21,962 nucleotides of DNA from the IMG/VR virus record IMGVR_UViG_3300031963_001021, positions 1-21,962 of that record. The stretch is one strand, 5' to 3'. The notes under the pieces were generated by a model that had not been told where the DNA came from, made no database searches, and saw nothing but the letters and a program-made list of their open reading frames with translations. Made by a program: the position numbers and the translations under genes. Each line of letters opens with the position of its first letter. Position 1 is the stretch's first letter. Positions 7,459-13,188 of this stretch are shown piece by piece. Origin of the DNA: a virus.

Positions 7459-7719
7459 TTAATCTATTTTGCTAACCAAGATTGAGCAATTAGTTGATCC
7501 GGTTGAAGCAACCGCATACAAATCTTCACCTTCAGCCAAATCAATTAAGATTTTGTCATTGCTATCCAACTTCAACCCATTGCTTGAAGTCACGCCTGCA
7601 TTGCCAATGTACAAATTGCCTGATTCAACATGCAATCTTACTTTCCTTACCACATTATCTGTATCTACTATTTTAATTCTGCTAGTTGTAATTGCGAATT
7701 GGTTATTTGTTATCGCCAT
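7459..7719 (-). CDS. Small beta-rich protein of unknown function
   Basis: 86 residues from the ATG at 7719, which has GAGGAA about eight bases upstream and overlaps the glycosyltransferase end. The sequence alternates short polar and hydrophobic stretches (VRKVRLHVESGNLYIGNAG, KILIDLAEGEDLYAVAS), suggesting a small beta sandwich, with no cysteine pair or catalytic motif. A virion decoration role is possible for such folds but is a guess. It is the last gene before the cos candidate. Confidence 0.75.
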   Translation of the reverse strand: MAITNNQFAITTSRIKIVDTDNVVRKVRLHVESGNLYIGNAGVTSSNGLKLDSNDKILIDLAEGEDLYAVASTGSTNCSILVSKID

Positions 7720-8449
7720 TGATCTGTTCCTCACTCTGTAATCTTGCTCGCCTGAAGCGTTCAAAGTCTTTGTGTTGCTTCTGACCTATCCACATCTTGC
7801 GTTGATGTTCCATCTGCACACCTGTATGTGCATATAGTTTATACCCAAAACTCTTAGCCCTGATGCACCACAACAAATCTTCGCCAACCCATTCATGGTG
7901 CAGTGGCATATCCTGATAGAAGCACCACTTATCACCTTGATGTGTTTGATCTGCTTCTTTTACAAATCTTTCAAACACCGATCTATGAACAATGATTGCA
8001 CCTGTACCAGCAGCATCTACTTCAACAATAGAATCTTCTTCATAATCGTGCATAGCATACAACCCATTATCACTACCCAATTTAAAGATGCAAGGCACTG
8101 GTTCTAAATACAACTCACCAACATCCCACCCACCATGTACTACACCGGACACAATAGGCCGCTTATCTTTATCTGCTGCTGCCACCAATTTCTTGAAATG
8201 ATCAACAGTAAACCTTTGATCTGTATCAATCTGCAATAACCAATCATCTGTTGTTTTACTCAGGAATGTAGCAACAATCTGATTACGCAATCTACTAATA
8301 ACACCTGATCCTTGTAGGCTAATAAACTGGCCTAATTGCTTCTGTGATCTCGCAACATCCAAAATGCTGGTCATAAAATCTGTAACTACATAACCTGGTG
8401 ATGTAATGCCTATGGTTATTTTCTCTGTATCTTTCAAATGCTCATCCAC
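7703..8449 (-). CDS. Glycosyltransferase, GT-A fold
   Basis: 248 residues starting at GTG, with a TTG 12 bases on as the alternative. It opens with ITIGITSPGYVVTDFMTSIL, the first Rossmann strand and helix. It carries the metal-binding acidic motif in WLLQIDTDQRF, then VEVDAAGTGAIIVHRSVF and a W-C-F-Y-x-D region as in phage GT-A transferases. It would move a sugar from a nucleotide carrier to a virion or host-surface acceptor. With the glycosyltransferase at 14064 and the epimerase at 13189 it makes a small sugar set, although it is separated from them. Confidence 0.85.
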   Translation of the reverse strand: MDEHLKDTEKITIGITSPGYVVTDFMTSILDVARSQKQLGQFISLQGSGVISRLRNQIVATFLSKTTDDWLLQIDTDQRFTVDHFKKLVAAADKDKRPIVSGVVHGGWDVGELYLEPVPCIFKLGSDNGLYAMHDYEEDSIVEVDAAGTGAIIVHRSVFERFVKEADQTHQGDKWCFYQDMPLHHEWVGEDLLWCIRAKSFGYKLYAHTGVQMEHQRKMWIGQKQHKDFERFRRARLQSEEQINGDNK

Positions 8450-8595
8450 CCTTCATATTCAGCATCCGGATTATCTATAATCCATTGTTGCCTTATTTGG
8501 TTTTGATATGCCCAATCTACTTCATTTGTAGCCAATCCGCAGTATGGACACAACCGACTACCCATTACTTTGGTTACATGCTTACAATAAACCAC
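8434..8595 (-). CDS. 53-residue zinc-finger-like peptide
   Basis: Not found by length-limited gene callers. It starts at GTG 8595, overlapping the transglycosylase TAG, and ends at TGA 8434 inside the glycosyltransferase start. The product begins MVYCKHVTKVMGSRLCPYCG, a C-x-H plus C-P-Y-C-G zinc-ligand set, then a Gln/Trp-rich helix (YQNQIRQQWII) and an acidic end. Exact fit between neighbours and the ligand pattern support it. Role unknown; a nucleic-acid or protein-binding regulator is plausible. Confidence 0.75.
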   Translation of the reverse strand: MVYCKHVTKVMGSRLCPYCGLATNEVDWAYQNQIRQQWIIDNPDAEYEGWMSI

Positions 8596-9038
8596 TAATG
8601 CCAGCCTTTAGCATCAAAATGTTCAGCGGCTTTACAGGCATTAGGTTCACCATTGACCTGGCCATACCTATGGCTTATGTACTTCATGTGAAATGTAATT
8701 TGTTGTCTAGGTGTCTGCTTTAACACCATCTTATTTTTAATTTGGCCTAAACCATAATGCGAACCGTTCACCGCTTTGTAATTCCATCTTGATTCTCTAT
8801 ATACCAGGTAGTTGTAACAATTAAATTGATCCCAGGTTTTAAATGATTGATACGCATATAACTTTAAATTAGGTATTGAATTATCAGCGGAATGTGCTTT
8901 TTCAAAGCCAATCATGTTGGCTAAACATAGAGATATCCCAAGTAGCCAGCACCTCGCGAACTCACCCCTAAGGGGTTCGCGTTTTTGGCCTTTGAGCCAA
9001 ATGCGAAGGCTAGAGCCTAGCACAAGGTTAAAAATCAT
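8595..9038 (-). CDS. Secreted lysozyme-like lytic transglycosylase
   Basis: 147 residues. The C-terminal half reads NYLVYRESRWNYKAVNGSHYGLGQIKNK: catalytic Glu at residue 82 in R-E-S, followed by the Gly-Leu-Gly-Gln motif of goose-lysozyme/SLT folds. It continues to ISHRYGQVNGEPNACKAAEH, which matches short actinobacterial phage transglycosylases. Cys 74 and Cys 135 could form a disulfide. Residues 29-50 make a hydrophobic segment ending near AHSA, a plausible signal peptide. AGGAG lies ten bases before the ATG. Residues 18-30 are encoded across a strong hairpin, so the N-terminus may be shorter in reality. It lies far from the lysis genes. Confidence 0.8.
   Translation of the reverse strand: MIFNLVLGSSLRIWLKGQKREPLRGEFARCWLLGISLCLANMIGFEKAHSADNSIPNLKLYAYQSFKTWDQFNCYNYLVYRESRWNYKAVNGSHYGLGQIKNKMVLKQTPRQQITFHMKYISHRYGQVNGEPNACKAAEHFDAKGWH
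8955..8986 (+). terminator. Plus-strand intrinsic terminator-like hairpin
   Basis: CGCGAAC (8955-8961) and GTTCGCG (8975-8981) pair, with an inner CCCC/GGGG option, and are followed by five T (8982-8986). That is a textbook intrinsic terminator for plus-strand transcription, yet all genes are on the minus strand and this sits inside the transglycosylase gene near its 5' end. It may block antisense RNA or, as minus-strand RNA, form a leader hairpin. Confidence 0.55.
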
Positions 9039-9060
9039 AATTGCATAACTCCTAACATAA

Positions 9061-9075
9061 TCTCACTATGTGAGA
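9061..9075. promoter_or_regulatory. Palindromic operator-like dyad
   Basis: TCTCAC-TAT-GTGAGA is a perfect 6+3+6 dyad that abuts the CRP-like site with no gap. It could be a second protein-binding site, or an RNA hairpin in the transcript leader. Confidence 0.45.
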
Positions 9076-9091
9076 TGTGATTTACATCACA
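9076..9091. promoter_or_regulatory. GlxR/CRP-family binding site candidate
   Basis: TGTGATTTACATCACA fits the CRP-family consensus TGTGA-N6-TCACA at every position and the actinobacterial GlxR form TGTGANNTANNTCACA exactly, including the central TA. A near-identical site is at 12134-12149. Binding is inferred from the match and from both copies being in or at the edge of gene gaps. Confidence 0.6.
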
Positions 9092-9170
9092 CTAGGTTAA
9101 TTTCTTTTGAGTTCTTGTAATTAGATAACACACATAACAGGATTGATCGGGCATAACCCAATTCCCACAT

Positions 9171-9674
9171 TTACATCTGATTGGTTCGCTCATGCGCTCT
9201 CTCCAATAAAATATCTACTAATTCAATAAATGGGCGGCAATACCGCTTTTGAACCATGTAGAACCGTTCGGTTATATCTCTCTGTGCATCATAAAATTCC
9301 TGAATTGTCCAAAAATCTTTAGTTGCAGTTGGTATCACAAATAGATTATTTGTAATTTGGCTAATGATTATGTAGGCAAATGGCTTGATTATCTTGCTAT
9401 CAAATCCATACACCGTATCCACAATTAATGGGTTATGTGGGAAATCATCAACATCTGTAAATGACCTGCTACTGCTTTTGACCTCTAAAACCAGGTCATC
9501 AGCAATCACATCCTTTTCATTTTTTGTTTTGTCTTTAATCTCATCATGGGTAGTTGCAATGGTAAATGCAGGTACATCTACCTTTGGTACTCCAAAATGT
9601 GATAACAGGTCAGCCACATAAAGGTTGTAGCCATGCCCATCACGCATGGCTTTGTGATAATCAAATTTACCCAT
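9171..9674 (-). CDS. Probable PD-(D/E)XK-type nuclease
   Basis: 167 residues from the ATG at 9674; an upstream in-frame TTG is less likely. It shows the core of the PD-(D/E)XK nuclease fold: an acidic strand DVIADDLVLEVKSSS, where Asp and Glu-Val-Lys are the metal and catalytic residues. Next come FTDVDDFPHNPLIVD and a strand FAYIIIS. No other domain is seen. It closes the replication cluster, right behind the zinc-ribbon and ssDNA-binding genes. It is likely used in recombination or DNA processing, like phage RecB-like or Holliday-junction nucleases. Exact substrate unknown. Confidence 0.65.
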   Translation of the reverse strand: MGKFDYHKAMRDGHGYNLYVADLLSHFGVPKVDVPAFTIATTHDEIKDKTKNEKDVIADDLVLEVKSSSRSFTDVDDFPHNPLIVDTVYGFDSKIIKPFAYIIISQITNNLFVIPTATKDFWTIQEFYDAQRDITERFYMVQKRYCRPFIELVDILLERAHERTNQM

Positions 9675-9861
9675 GATTTTTGTACTCAATATGATTTACA
9701 CATCCACAACCCGCACATTTGCGTACGCCATTTACATTTAACATTCTAGGATCATTGCACCATTCGCAACATTCACTAAACGGCACTATGTCTAACTCCA
9801 CGCCATTATCTGTAAACCTGGCACGCACACCGTATGGATCAATCATTTCCATGTCACCCAT
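9667..9861 (-). CDS. Small zinc-ribbon protein
   Basis: 64 residues, starting at the ATG at 9861, which overlaps the previous gene's TGA (ATGGGTGA) and has AGGTGA six bases upstream. A longer open frame runs back into the ssDNA-binding gene but has no reason to be used. The C-terminal half has two cysteine pairs, CCEWC and RKCAGCGC, a zinc-ribbon knuckle, then HIEYKNHG. Function unknown. The neighbours suggest DNA binding or a replication-related regulator. Confidence 0.7.
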   Translation of the reverse strand: MGDMEMIDPYGVRARFTDNGVELDIVPFSECCEWCNDPRMLNVNGVRKCAGCGCVNHIEYKNHG

Positions 9862-10585
9862 TGTTTTCACCTGGGTACCACCACTTGCCAGCCTTTGACA
9901 TAACTGCCCACTTAGCATCACAACCCTTTGCGCAGGTATATCCATAATACGGTTTGCCACCTTTGCTGATTCCGGTTCGTAAAACCATCTCACCATGTTG
10001 GCAACTTTGTACCGCTGGCACATCAGTAGCCAAAGCATCTACTACTTGATCAACACTCATAGGTATTGGATTGTCATCAGGCTTTTTTTCCTCAACAAAT
10101 TGATGGCGCATAATTCTTTCCATCAACGCTGATTTGCTTCCAGGTTGTCCATAGATTGCTTTGGTAGGTGCAACTGGTTCAGTTGGCCTAGACAGCAATT
10201 CAGAATCTAAAGATTCCTTTGGTGTTACCGCCCAACTTTGCCTGTTCTTTGCCGCAATAACTTCTTGCTTAGATGCTACGCGCTTTGTGGCAGTTTTCAT
10301 GGCTGCTACTATTGCGCGCCCCCAAGCACTCGTTTCACAAATCATAAGTTCACTGCCGGCGGTCATGCCTTTGCCTGGTATTTGTTCCCACGCAACTGCA
10401 ACTCCAGGCCTTTGATCAAATGGATCACGGTAACAAGCCGCTGTATAAACCACATAAGTTTTACCTTCAACCTGCACAATGTCATAAGGTTTATTTGGGT
10501 TATATGGTTGCAATGATGCTTCAGGATAGGCTTCTTTCAATTGCGCTATGCGCTCAGCCACATCAACATAATCATTCATGTTCAT
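9854..10585 (-). CDS. Actinophage-type ssDNA-binding/annealing protein
   Basis: 243 residues. The N-terminal half matches a family common in actinophages: YVVYTAACYRDPFDQRPGVA, VAWEQIPGKG, then GSELMICETSAWGRAIVAAM, followed by ATKRVASKQEV. These proteins are usually annotated as ssDNA-binding or Erf-like recombination factors. The C-terminal 40 residues carry a zinc-binding segment (CQHGEMVLRTGISKGGKPYY, then CAKGCDAKW), which is also typical. It sits in the replication cluster, and the nuclease two genes on would be a natural partner. The exact biochemical class is not certain. Confidence 0.75.
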   Translation of the reverse strand: MNMNDYVDVAERIAQLKEAYPEASLQPYNPNKPYDIVQVEGKTYVVYTAACYRDPFDQRPGVAVAWEQIPGKGMTAGSELMICETSAWGRAIVAAMKTATKRVASKQEVIAAKNRQSWAVTPKESLDSELLSRPTEPVAPTKAIYGQPGSKSALMERIMRHQFVEEKKPDDNPIPMSVDQVVDALATDVPAVQSCQHGEMVLRTGISKGGKPYYGYTCAKGCDAKWAVMSKAGKWWYPGENNG

Positions 10586-10863
10586 TATTTATTTTCCCGA
10601 TCCCAAAGGCTTACAACCTTTTCCATTAGATACTCATTATCTGCTTCTAGCATCTTTTGGCGCATTGTTGGATGCGTTCTAACAGTAAATTTTTCTACCT
10701 TAACATTTGTATGTTTTGTATCGGCTGTACCGCGTTTGTATCCGCTTTTAAAGCCTTTGTCGTAACCGTTTTCAACGGCCACCATCCAGGTGACACCTAG
10801 CAAAAGTGCCACTAATGTAAACAGGCAGATTGTTATTAACCAGCCATATATTTCATAGTTCAT
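10585..10863 (-). CDS. Small single-pass membrane protein
   Basis: 92 residues. Residues 8-30 (WLITICLFTLVALLLGVTWM) form one clear transmembrane helix. A Gly/Tyr/Lys-rich linker (YDKGFKSGYKRGTAD) and a cytosolic-looking charged tail follow. The stop shares a base with the next gene's ATG. Function unknown. It lies between a small basic protein and the ssDNA-binding gene and might anchor replication proteins at the membrane, but that is a guess. Confidence 0.75.
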   Translation of the reverse strand: MNYEIYGWLITICLFTLVALLLGVTWMVAVENGYDKGFKSGYKRGTADTKHTNVKVEKFTVRTHPTMRQKMLEADNEYLMEKVVSLWDRENK

Positions 10864-11050
10864 ATTTCACCACTTCCTTGAACTTGTCTAACCAATAGGC
10901 TTCAACCATTTTGGCTGATAGCCTTCCTCTAATCTGCTTTGAGCCAATTGCTTTTTTGGCATGCTGGCGTATTAGAGAAGCCTTTACAAAATGCTTGCGG
11001 TTTTCATCCACATAAGCACCTGATTGTTTGTCATATTTAACTAATTCCAA
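10853..11050 (-). CDS. Small basic protein of unknown function
   Basis: 65 residues, very rich in Lys, overlapping both neighbours by about ten bases. The sequence VKASLIRQHAKKAIGSKQIR and the helix KMVEAYWLDKFKEVVK suggest a compact helical, possibly nucleic-acid-binding protein. No known motif is recognised. Its place between the Prim-Pol and membrane-protein genes puts it in the early cluster. Confidence 0.7.
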   Translation of the reverse strand: MELVKYDKQSGAYVDENRKHFVKASLIRQHAKKAIGSKQIRGRLSAKMVEAYWLDKFKEVVKYEL

Positions 11051-11529
11051 CTCATTACCTTTTCTAACTCAGCCGGCAATGCAACCGGATCAACATCATT
11101 AATTACCTGATAAACACTGCCATTTGGATGTATAGAAGGTGGCAGCACTACATAACCTTTGTGCTTGATGTCTATACCAGGTATTACCTTGCCTTTGAAT
11201 TGTTTTGATTTATCAGCAAGATAATAAAAGTGATAGCCATTATCTGTTTTAACTGTATGCGTATTAGATGCTACGCAAATGCGGCGATAAGATTCCCATA
11301 AAACCCTGGATGCAATATTGCGTATATCAAAATCTAAAACTACAAGATTTGATTGCACAATTGCTAAACCAATATTTAGATTAGAATCATCTTTAAACCA
11401 TTTTTTAACAATTGAAATATCACCGCTTGCATCTAAATAACCGTGGCGTAAAAACTTGCATGGTTCTTTAGATTGTGGTTTTAATGGCAATACCCACCAA
11501 CCCTTTTCTGCATAGGCTACGGCGTTCAT
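11041..11529 (-). CDS. Stand-alone primase-polymerase (Prim-Pol/AEP) domain
   Basis: 162 residues from the ATG at 11529, which overlaps the previous stop (ATGA). The domain follows the bifunctional Prim-Pol N-terminal pattern: GWWVLPLKPQSKEPCKF near the start, metal-binding Asp 66 and Asp 68 in VVLDFDIR, His 100 in DNGYHFYY, Asp 120 in GIDIK, and the closing YVVLPPSIH. In larger replication proteins this domain is followed by a helicase. Here it ends without one, and no helicase or polymerase gene is present elsewhere. It probably primes DNA synthesis for host enzymes. Confidence 0.8.
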   Translation of the reverse strand: MNAVAYAEKGWWVLPLKPQSKEPCKFLRHGYLDASGDISIVKKWFKDDSNLNIGLAIVQSNLVVLDFDIRNIASRVLWESYRRICVASNTHTVKTDNGYHFYYLADKSKQFKGKVIPGIDIKHKGYVVLPPSIHPNGSVYQVINDVDPVALPAELEKVMSWN

Positions 11530-11795
11530 GCGTAAACCCATGATCCACGGTAGTTGGTAGTAAAACAGTATTGACCAACTGCATTGTCAAAAGAAATGCT
11601 GTAATCCCATTTATTTTGTTTTAAAAATTCAGTAGCCAATATAACTGAAGCATAATTATCTACCCAATAAATAAATAAATGTGACCAACAAATTGTGTCA
11701 GCAAATCGGTCTTTTTGTTTTAGCCAATCTGATTCGGTAGCCCATTCCATTTGACATTCTGTTAAACCTTCAAATTGATTTGGTGTAAGTTTCAT
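11526..11795 (-). CDS. Hypothetical protein, 89 residues
   Basis: Acidic N-terminus (MKLTPNQFEGLTECQMEWATESD) and many aromatic residues (WSHLFIYWVDNYASVILA, DYSISFDNAVGQYCF). No motif is recognised. It is coupled at both ends: its ATG overlaps the previous TAA (TAATG) and its stop overlaps the Prim-Pol ATG. Probably a small early protein with a mixed alpha/beta fold. Confidence 0.75.
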   Translation of the reverse strand: MKLTPNQFEGLTECQMEWATESDWLKQKDRFADTICWSHLFIYWVDNYASVILATEFLKQNKWDYSISFDNAVGQYCFTTNYRGSWVYA

Positions 11796-12037
11796 TAGGC
11801 AATCCTTCTAACGCCTTTGTAGTAACCATCTTTAATGTCATTCTCAACATGTTTTACTAATTGTGATCCGACCAAATATCTCCATGACATATTTGTCTTT
11901 AATGTTTTGCCATTTCTTGTAATTTCATAACTAACATTGTCTAAAACTTTGATAGTTATAGATTTGTCAGCATTTTGAAAGATGGCAATGATTCCTGGCA
12001 GTTCGGACATATCTGCTTTGTTAAGTTGTACTTTCAT
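11795..12037 (-). CDS. Hypothetical protein, first gene of the early cluster
   Basis: 80 residues from the ATG at 12037, which has a strong AAGGGG seven bases upstream; the longer open frame has no such site. Composition is basic and polar with IIAIFQNADKSITIKVLDN, a probable strand-rich core, and YYKGVRRIA at the end. No motif is recognised. It directly follows the gap with a GlxR-like site, so it is probably the first gene made from that promoter. Confidence 0.75.
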   Translation of the reverse strand: MKVQLNKADMSELPGIIAIFQNADKSITIKVLDNVSYEITRNGKTLKTNMSWRYLVGSQLVKHVENDIKDGYYKGVRRIA

Positions 12038-12133
12038 AATTAACCCCTTCCGGTCAATTGCTTTTGTAAATCCAATTAAACACCCGGGGGCTGACAAATA
12101 CAATTACCTAAAAGGGTTTTTGCCAATTATTTT
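12038..12133 (-). promoter_or_regulatory. Probable promoter region for the replication cluster
   Basis: A gene-free gap; the CRP-like site at 12134-12149 lies at its upstream end. TTGGCA (12126-12121, five of six bases of a sigma-70 -35) stands 17 bases before a poor -10 candidate TTGTAT (12103-12098). The run CCCCCGGG is a small GC island nearby. If this is the promoter, the CRP-like site lies about 50 bases upstream of the start. The hexamers are weak evidence. Confidence 0.4.
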
Positions 12134-12149
12134 TGTGATCTACATCACC
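12134..12149. promoter_or_regulatory. GlxR/CRP-family binding site candidate
   Basis: TGTGATCTACATCACC matches TGTGA-N6-TCACA with one final mismatch and has the central TA of the GlxR consensus. The inner 14 bases equal those at 9077-9090 except for one base. It overlaps the last codons of the phosphoesterase gene and lies about 100 bases before the first gene of the replication cluster. Confidence 0.55.
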
Positions 12150-12909
12150 CAAAAGCCTTGCCCATTGCAGTAAATGAGCCATCTGCGTTAAATGGGATCA
12201 TCTCTACGCTGACATTGCCACGCTTAATGTGGATTATGACCGCCCCGGCTTGCCAGTTTGCATAGCCTCTAATGCCCAAATAAGCCATTTTTTTCATGTC
12301 ACAGGTATGACCACATTCAACACCCACTAAAACACGCTCTAAACGGCCATTAAAGGCTTCTGAATGGCATTGGTAGCCCATCCTATGAGTATGCCCTGTA
12401 ATGGTGCTACGCCCCCACCTTTTTGCAATATTCAGGGCAGTGCCGCCGCCAGCCCTGGAGATTGTGCCTTCATCCCCATGACAAAGCACAAAATTTGTTC
12501 CTGGTATCGGATAAGCCTGTTTTGCGTAATAAATGCCTAAATCATCAAATCCCATAAATTTGGAATATTGCAGTTCAGGTAATCCCATTAATCCTGGAAT
12601 CCTCTGCAATGATTTGTATAAGCGATCTGAATGATTTGATCTACTAACAACATCAGTTTTTAGATCATAAAGAATGTTTTGGCAGGTAACCCGATCCTCA
12701 TCAAGTGTTTGCATAAAAGATTCTGCCCTACCTTCACTAAACCTGGAAATGGTATTAAAATCCATTTCATCACCAACATTTAAAACTAAATCAAACTTGA
12801 AGGCATTAACTAATTTTTTTAAGTTAGTGACCGCTTCTGTAAATTGAAATGGGACTTGCAAGTCACTGACTACAAGATAGCGTGCGTTAAATGTTTTATC
12901 GCGCTTAAT
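12145..12909 (-). CDS. Metallophosphoesterase with apparent ATT (or ATA) start
   Basis: About 254 residues. Calcineurin-like metal motifs are visible: SDLQ at 15-18 (D-x-Q in place of D-x-H), NVGDEMDF (Asp 47), RSNHSDR (Asn 92, His 93; the GNH motif with Ser), VLCHGDE (His 144) and TGHTHR (His 173, 175). A TTG at 12861 is the first usual start codon but would delete the first motif. In-frame reading continues upstream (RYLVVSDLQVP) to ATT 12909 or ATA 12912, with GAGG just before, and then a stop. Substrate unknown: phosphodiester or nucleotide hydrolysis, perhaps in DNA repair. Confidence 0.8.
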   Translation of the reverse strand: MKRDKTFNARYLVVSDLQVPFQFTEAVTNLKKLVNAFKFDLVLNVGDEMDFNTISRFSEGRAESFMQTLDEDRVTCQNILYDLKTDVVSRSNHSDRLYKSLQRIPGLMGLPELQYSKFMGFDDLGIYYAKQAYPIPGTNFVLCHGDEGTISRAGGGTALNIAKRWGRSTITGHTHRMGYQCHSEAFNGRLERVLVGVECGHTCDMKKMAYLGIRGYANWQAGAVIIHIKRGNVSVEMIPFNADGSFTAMGKAFG

Positions 12910-12911
12910 TA

Positions 12912-13178
12912 TTAATCCTCATCTTCATCATCAGTGGGATCAATCCGGGGAATGATCTCATTTGGTTTGTTATCAATAACCCAATCAGGTATTGATTCCC
13001 CGGGTTCGGTGATTAACCAAAATGCAACCTCGCTAGAAAATCCTGCCGCCTTTGCTGCGCGAAACATCTCATTAAGTGTTATGTAGTGCATTTCAAGCCG
13101 ATTTAATTGTTCGGCTTTGCGTGGTGTACGCCTTCTGCGCTTTGGCGTTTTGCGGGGTTTTTTGTTTGCCATAGCCAT
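12912..13178 (-). CDS. Small charged protein, basic head and acidic tail
   Basis: 88 residues from the ATG at 13178; an ATG at 13172 is the alternative and no strong ribosome site decides. The first 25 residues are extremely basic (KKPRKTPKRRRRTPRKAE). The middle reads FRAAKAAGFSSEVAFWLITE then SIPDWVI, and the end is acidic (DPTDDEDED). The middle resembles small conserved actinophage proteins of unknown role. The basic head suggests nucleic-acid binding. The stop TAA is two bases from the phosphoesterase ATT start, so the two are coupled. Confidence 0.7.
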   Translation of the reverse strand: MAMANKKPRKTPKRRRRTPRKAEQLNRLEMHYITLNEMFRAAKAAGFSSEVAFWLITEPGESIPDWVIDNKPNEIIPRIDPTDDEDED

Positions 13179-13188
13179 TAATTTTAAA

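Larger units (their letters stand above)
9039..9170 (-). promoter_or_regulatory. Regulatory gap upstream of the transglycosylase cluster
   Basis: 132 bases without a gene, unusual in this tightly packed genome. It holds a GlxR/CRP-like site at 9076-9091 and, immediately beside it, a perfect dyad TCTCAC-TAT-GTGAGA (9061-9075). A ribosome site AGGAG lies ten bases before the transglycosylase ATG. No good -35/-10 pair is evident, so the promoter itself is not placed. Confidence 0.5.

Noticed and set aside
7433-7471. CAAAATAG/CTATTTTG inverted repeat as a terminator
   Set aside because: AT-only weak stem with a 23-base loop and no T run after it; one arm lies in a coding region. Kept only as part of the cos-candidate gap description.
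12145-13178. Frameshift fusion of the charged small protein to the metallophosphoesterase
   Set aside because: No slippery sequence is seen at the junction and the small protein ends in a natural acidic tail followed by TAA TAA; a rare start codon explains the data more simply.
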